DNA from: Nitrososphaerota archaeon
GTDB lineage: Archaea; Thermoproteota; Nitrososphaeria; Nitrososphaerales; JAPUIC01
NCBI GenBank assembly: GCA_027297425.1
Contig: JAPUIC010000021.1
Coordinates: 1-9,958, forward strand
Direction: 5' to 3'
DNA length: 9,958 nucleotides
The first letter of the stretch is position 1. Each line of letters starts with the position of its first letter. Position numbers and translations under genes: made by a program. This document shows positions 6,900-9,958 of the stretch, in pieces. The notes under the pieces are model-generated. The model was given only the letters and a program-made list of their open reading frames with translations. It searched no databases and had not been told where the DNA came from.

Positions 6900-6933
6900 G
6901 GTATCAGAATGAAATTCCTTGGGTAGTTCATAT

Positions 6934-7974
6934 TTGAACGCTGTTGTTATCGACGGGAGTATGGGAGAAGGTGGGGGTCAGATAGTTAGAACAGCGTTGG
7001 GCTTAGGCATCGCACTAGGTAAGGCAGTGCAGGTCGTTAACATTAGGGCGAAGCGGAGAAATCCAGGCTTGAGACCACAACATTTAGCGGCGATTAGAAT
7101 CCTTAGTTCCCTTTGTGATGGGAGGGTGGAAAACCTAGGAGTTGGATCTACCGAGTTTACATTCATTCCCGGGCCTATAGATCTTCGTCCGATTAACTTC
7201 GATATCGGTTCGGCAGGCAGTATCACGTTACTCCTCCAGGCAATTATCCCCGCAGTAGCGTTATGTAAAGAGCCATTAGATCTCAGGATTATCGGGGGAA
7301 CTGATGTAAACTGGAGCCCCACCTCTGAATACTTTAGACATGTTGTAGTACCTGCATTTCGTTCTATAGGATTAGCTGTGGAGATGAACGTTGTACGGAG
7401 GGGATATTACCCAAAGGGTGGTGGAGAAGTTGAAGTTAGGATTAGCCCAACGAGTGCTATACATTGCCTAGAAACCCAAGACCGAGAGTTTAATTCCGTT
7501 ATCTCGGTTAGCATATGCTCCGAACTTTCGATTAGTATTGCGGAGCGTCAACAGATAGCAGCAGAAGAGATCTTGAGTAAGAATGGAATCAATATTAGAA
7601 ATCAAACCCGTGTTGAACCTGCCAATTCGCCAGGAACCTCGATTGCGATTTGTAGTCTTGGGGGTCAAGGTCCATTTATTGGGGCAGATTCAATTGGGGA
7701 AAGAGGGAAGACTGCAGAAAAGGTAGGAACGGAAGCAGCTCTTGATTTCCTGTCTGAGAAGAGGTCTAAGGCATCAGTAGACTCTCATCTAGGCGATATG
7801 CTCATTCCTTTGCTTAGCCTAAGTTCAGAAGAATCGAGGTTTAGCGTTTCAAAAGTAACGGATCATCTTACGACTAATCTCCGTCTCGCTAGTACGCTTA
7901 CAGGGGTCACCTACAAGATAGAAGAAGCTGAGGGTCAGCCACCGTTTGTCTCGATGAAGCCTCGTAGAGGTTAA
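6934..7974 (+). CDS. rtcA: RNA 3'-terminal phosphate cyclase
   Basis: RtcA converts RNA 3'-phosphate ends to 2',3'-cyclic phosphates through a covalent His-AMP intermediate. From the TTG at 6934 the product has 346 residues, the usual length. It opens with VIDGSMGEGGGQIVRTAL, the family's N-terminal signature. It continues with RNPGLRPQH (about 43-51), FDIGSAGSITLLLQA (89-103) and YYPKGGGEVEVR (159-170). SHLGDMLIPLL carries the predicted adenylated His285; E. coli RtcA has HLADQ, so Gln is Met here. A TTG at 6919 in the same frame would add five residues. I prefer 6934 because it puts the protein start at the family position and leaves room for a transcript start after the TATA element. The stop is 2 bases from that of the converging nfeD. 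Confidence 0.93.
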   Translation: MNAVVIDGSMGEGGGQIVRTALGLGIALGKAVQVVNIRAKRRNPGLRPQHLAAIRILSSLCDGRVENLGVGSTEFTFIPGPIDLRPINFDIGSAGSITLLLQAIIPAVALCKEPLDLRIIGGTDVNWSPTSEYFRHVVVPAFRSIGLAVEMNVVRRGYYPKGGGEVEVRISPTSAIHCLETQDREFNSVISVSICSELSISIAERQQIAAEEILSKNGINIRNQTRVEPANSPGTSIAICSLGGQGPFIGADSIGERGKTAEKVGTEAALDFLSEKRSKASVDSHLGDMLIPLLSLSSEESRFSVSKVTDHLTTNLRLASTLTGVTYKIEEAEGQPPFVSMKPRRG

Positions 7975-7976
7975 CC

Positions 7977-9332
7977 CTAATCAGACCGGACTTTTTGCGC
8001 TACTTTTTCTCGGAGAGTAACTATCAGAACGCCATCTTCGCTCCCGATTACGAATACGGTCTGTCCCTCAGATATGTCTTGGTCACTTCGCGCCTTCCAA
8101 TATTCTCCGCCTAAAATTATGTAACCTGTTTTGGTGCTACTTATTTCCTCAATCGCCCTACCCTCTCCAGATGGAGATGTGGGATATGTCTTCTTCATCC
8201 TAACGACCTTGAAGACTTTGTATATTACAACTCCAAATAGGGCTCCAAAGCCTGCAACGATAATGAGAGCTATCCTAACTGTCGCTTCAAGATGTTCTCT
8301 AGCGACAAGAACTGGTCCAGGAGGCTGCGTAATGAAGAGGGTAGTTCCTATTGCAAGAGTTATGATCCCGCCAATTCCAGCAACAGCGAAACCAGGAGTA
8401 TAAAGCTCAAAGACCAGCAAGGCTACACCTATCCCCATCAGGGCCATAGCTCCGTAGTTTACATTGAACCCTTGTCCTATTAGTCCTAGGAGTAAGAGGA
8501 CTACACCAGCTATTTCGGCACCAAATCCAGGAGAGCTTAATCCGAGAAAAATAGCGAGAAAGCCCACGCTGATGAATATTCCAGCGAGAAGAGGGTTTGA
8601 AATGATATTCAAGACAGAGACTCGCAGACTCCGGTCGAACTTCACAATAGACAGTCCAGATACTTGAATTGTCATCTCCCCACTAATGGTATTTACAGTC
8701 TGTCCGTTCGCCTTTTCCAGTAGTTCTCTGGGGTTAGCTGCCAGGATTTCAATTATTCCTAGACGTTGTGCTTCTTCTGGACCCAAATTATCGTTATGTG
8801 TTATGAATCTAGCTGCTTGCGTCTCGTTTCGTCCATGAATCTTAGCTAAAGTAACCATCTTCTCAACTAGTGCATTGATGACCTTTGTGTCATTGATAGG
8901 GCCAGTGGCCCCAACAGGTTGAGCGGAGCCGATCGTGGTGAAGGGCGCCATTGCAGCTAAATCAGTGCTTAACAAGATGTATGTACCTGCACTGAAAGCA
9001 TGTTTCCCTTCTGGGAAGACATACCCAAGCACCGGGACTGGGCTCTGTTGGATACTTTCTACTATCTGAAACATTGAATCTACCAAGCCACCAAAGGTGT
9101 CCAGAGTTATCAGCATAGCCGCATAATTTCCGGAGGACAGTTCATCAACAGCTGCGCTAACATGTTCCGCGAACGCGGGCGAGATATTATCATTCAGTTC
9201 TACTAAGAGGACCTTCTTCTCTTCCTCCTGTCCAATAATAGTGGGGAGGAGTTGGAAACTTAATGTAAATAGAAGGATCGCTGTCAGAGCTTTACGCTTG
9301 TCGGAGTTTCTTCTTTGCGGTTTCCTGGGCAA
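7977..9332 (-). CDS. nfeD: NfeD-family membrane serine protease (stomatin-specific ClpP-class protease)
   Basis: This is the long NfeD type, like Pyrococcus PH1510, which cleaves its partner stomatin. Of 451 residues, 1-34 form a very basic N-region and a hydrophobic signal segment. A ClpP-like domain outside the membrane covers about 38-208. Its dyad is predicted as Ser114 (FSAGTY) and Lys150 (NDTKVI), matching Ser97/Lys138 of PH1510. Four to five transmembrane helices follow (about 247-268, 272-290, 294-311, 314-336, 352-375). A C-terminal OB-fold domain with GGEYWKARS comes at about 390-445. The start is a TTG lying inside the stomatin gene, a 41-base overlap in another frame. No ATG or GTG lies between it and the signal segment, so translation is probably coupled to stomatin. 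Confidence 0.92.
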   Translation of the reverse strand: MPRKPQRRNSDKRKALTAILLFTLSFQLLPTIIGQEEEKKVLLVELNDNISPAFAEHVSAAVDELSSGNYAAMLITLDTFGGLVDSMFQIVESIQQSPVPVLGYVFPEGKHAFSAGTYILLSTDLAAMAPFTTIGSAQPVGATGPINDTKVINALVEKMVTLAKIHGRNETQAARFITHNDNLGPEEAQRLGIIEILAANPRELLEKANGQTVNTISGEMTIQVSGLSIVKFDRSLRVSVLNIISNPLLAGIFISVGFLAIFLGLSSPGFGAEIAGVVLLLLGLIGQGFNVNYGAMALMGIGVALLVFELYTPGFAVAGIGGIITLAIGTTLFITQPPGPVLVAREHLEATVRIALIIVAGFGALFGVVIYKVFKVVRMKKTYPTSPSGEGRAIEEISSTKTGYIILGGEYWKARSDQDISEGQTVFVIGSEDGVLIVTLREKVAQKVRSD

Positions 9333-9958
9333 GCCCTATCACAGTTCCCATCTGTTGAAGGTTCGATTCGCTAGTGACGACAATTAGGTTCTTCTCCCGT
9401 GAGATCTCCGTCCAAGTCTGAAGTTCTCTCAACCTCATCGCCGACGGATTTTTAGCATACTGTTGGGCAGCCTCTGCCATCTTACCTGCCGCTTGAGACT
9501 CTCCTTCGGCAACGATCACTCTAGCCCGTCTTTCTCGCTCTGCTTCAGCCTGTTTGGCTATAGCCCGTTGCATAAGTTCAGGTATAGCAGCATCCTTAAT
9601 CGCGACTGTAGTAACCTTGATTCCCCACGGATCGGTAGATTCGTCCAAAATAGTCTGTATTCTCTTGTTAAGCATATCTCTCTTGGTAAGAAGATCATCA
9701 AACTCAACCTGTCCAATCACATCCCGGAGTGTGGTCTGCGCTAGGAAACTAGAGGCAGTGAAATAATCCTCAACCTTCATAATCGCATCGATCGCATTGC
9801 GGACTTTAAAGAATACTACAGCATCTAGTTCGACTGAAACGTTATCTTTTGTAATAATGCTCTGCTTGGAAACATCCAAACTTACTATTCTTAGATCAAC
9901 AGTCGTAACTCGGTCCACAAAGGGTATTACTATGATGAGACCTGGACCTTTTTCACCT
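9292..9958 (-). CDS. Stomatin/SPFH-domain protein (partial, N-terminus beyond the right edge)
   Basis: This is a prokaryotic stomatin, an oligomeric membrane-anchored scaffold protein. The frame is open to the right edge and 222 residues are visible, beginning GEKGPGLIIVIPFVDRV, a typical stretch just after the N-terminal membrane hairpin. The GTG at 9918 is therefore an internal Val codon, not the start. The SPFH core includes IITKDNVSVELDAVVFFKV and the stretch DPWGIKVTTVAIKDAAIPELMQRA. A charged Ala/Glu-rich helix (KQAEAERERRARVIVAEGE) forms the predicted coiled coil. The C-terminus reads NLIVVTSESNLQQMGTVIGL and lacks the long aliphatic stretch that the Pyrococcus protease cuts. nfeD follows with a 41-base overlap, the standard stomatin-NfeD operon order. 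Confidence 0.93.
   Translation of the reverse strand, partial: GEKGPGLIIVIPFVDRVTTVDLRIVSLDVSKQSIITKDNVSVELDAVVFFKVRNAIDAIMKVEDYFTASSFLAQTTLRDVIGQVEFDDLLTKRDMLNKRIQTILDESTDPWGIKVTTVAIKDAAIPELMQRAIAKQAEAERERRARVIVAEGESQAAGKMAEAAQQYAKNPSAMRLRELQTWTEISREKNLIVVTSESNLQQMGTVIGLAQETAKKKLRQA

Noticed and set aside
6978..7322. Minus-strand open frame of 114 codons inside rtcA
   Set aside because: rtcA motifs run through the whole stretch on the plus strand; the antisense product looks random and has no promoter or neighbour support.
9932..9938. ATGATGA resembling a C box of a C/D-box guide RNA
   Set aside because: It lies in coding sequence of stomatin, no D box is paired with it, and only 20 bases remain to the window edge.
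1..9958. CRISPR array, insertion sequence, tRNA or rRNA genes
   Set aside because: I saw no spaced direct repeats, no transposase-like protein, and no gap large enough or with the right arms for a structural RNA gene.

Overview
The window is a compact stretch of archaeal housekeeping genes. The domain assignment is firm: it encodes sn-glycerol-1-phosphate dehydrogenase (the first step to archaeal lipids), an aCPSF1/FttA-type termination nuclease, an archaeal 20S proteasome beta subunit, an archaeal SepF, and an archaeal-type NMN adenylyltransferase. Strong TATA-like elements lie about 30-39 bases before several starts, which suggests short-leader or leaderless mRNAs, and TTG/GTG starts are common. 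The gene set (FtsZ-partner SepF, psmB beside FttA, FKBP, stomatin/NfeD) would fit a TACK-type archaeon such as a Nitrososphaeria or Bathyarchaeia relative. That placement is an inference from gene content only. There is no sign of mobile DNA, CRISPR, rRNA or tRNA.

Layout, left to right. Positions 2-181 (+) hold the C-terminus of an unidentified membrane protein. A 129-base spacer with a TATA-like box leads to a small sepF (311-595, +). It converges with a minus-strand pair, psmB followed by fttA (3176 down to 601). A divergent promoter region separates psmB from egsA (3274-4323, +). The egsA stop codon interlocks with the stop codon of an FKBP-type prolyl isomerase on the other strand.

Three minus-strand genes then run nadM, class V aminotransferase, FKBP (6860 down to 4320). 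A second divergent promoter, built on one AT-rich element that reads as a TATA box on both strands, separates nadM from rtcA (6934-7974, +). rtcA converges with the minus-strand stomatin-nfeD pair, whose coding regions overlap by 41 bases; the stomatin gene runs off the right edge.

How the genes work together: psmB and fttA join protein turnover and transcript 3'-end formation in one transcription unit, a neighbourhood I recall from many archaea. Stomatin and NfeD form the known membrane protease pair. nadM, egsA and rtcA are single metabolic or RNA-processing genes. No novel system is evident. The points worth a second look are sequence oddities in core genes: an FttA whose second KH domain lacks the G-x-x-G loop, a proteasome beta subunit with Asn where Asp166 is expected, an FKBP with a histone-H1-like lysine tail, a SepF without an obvious membrane-targeting helix, and the shared bidirectional TATA element.
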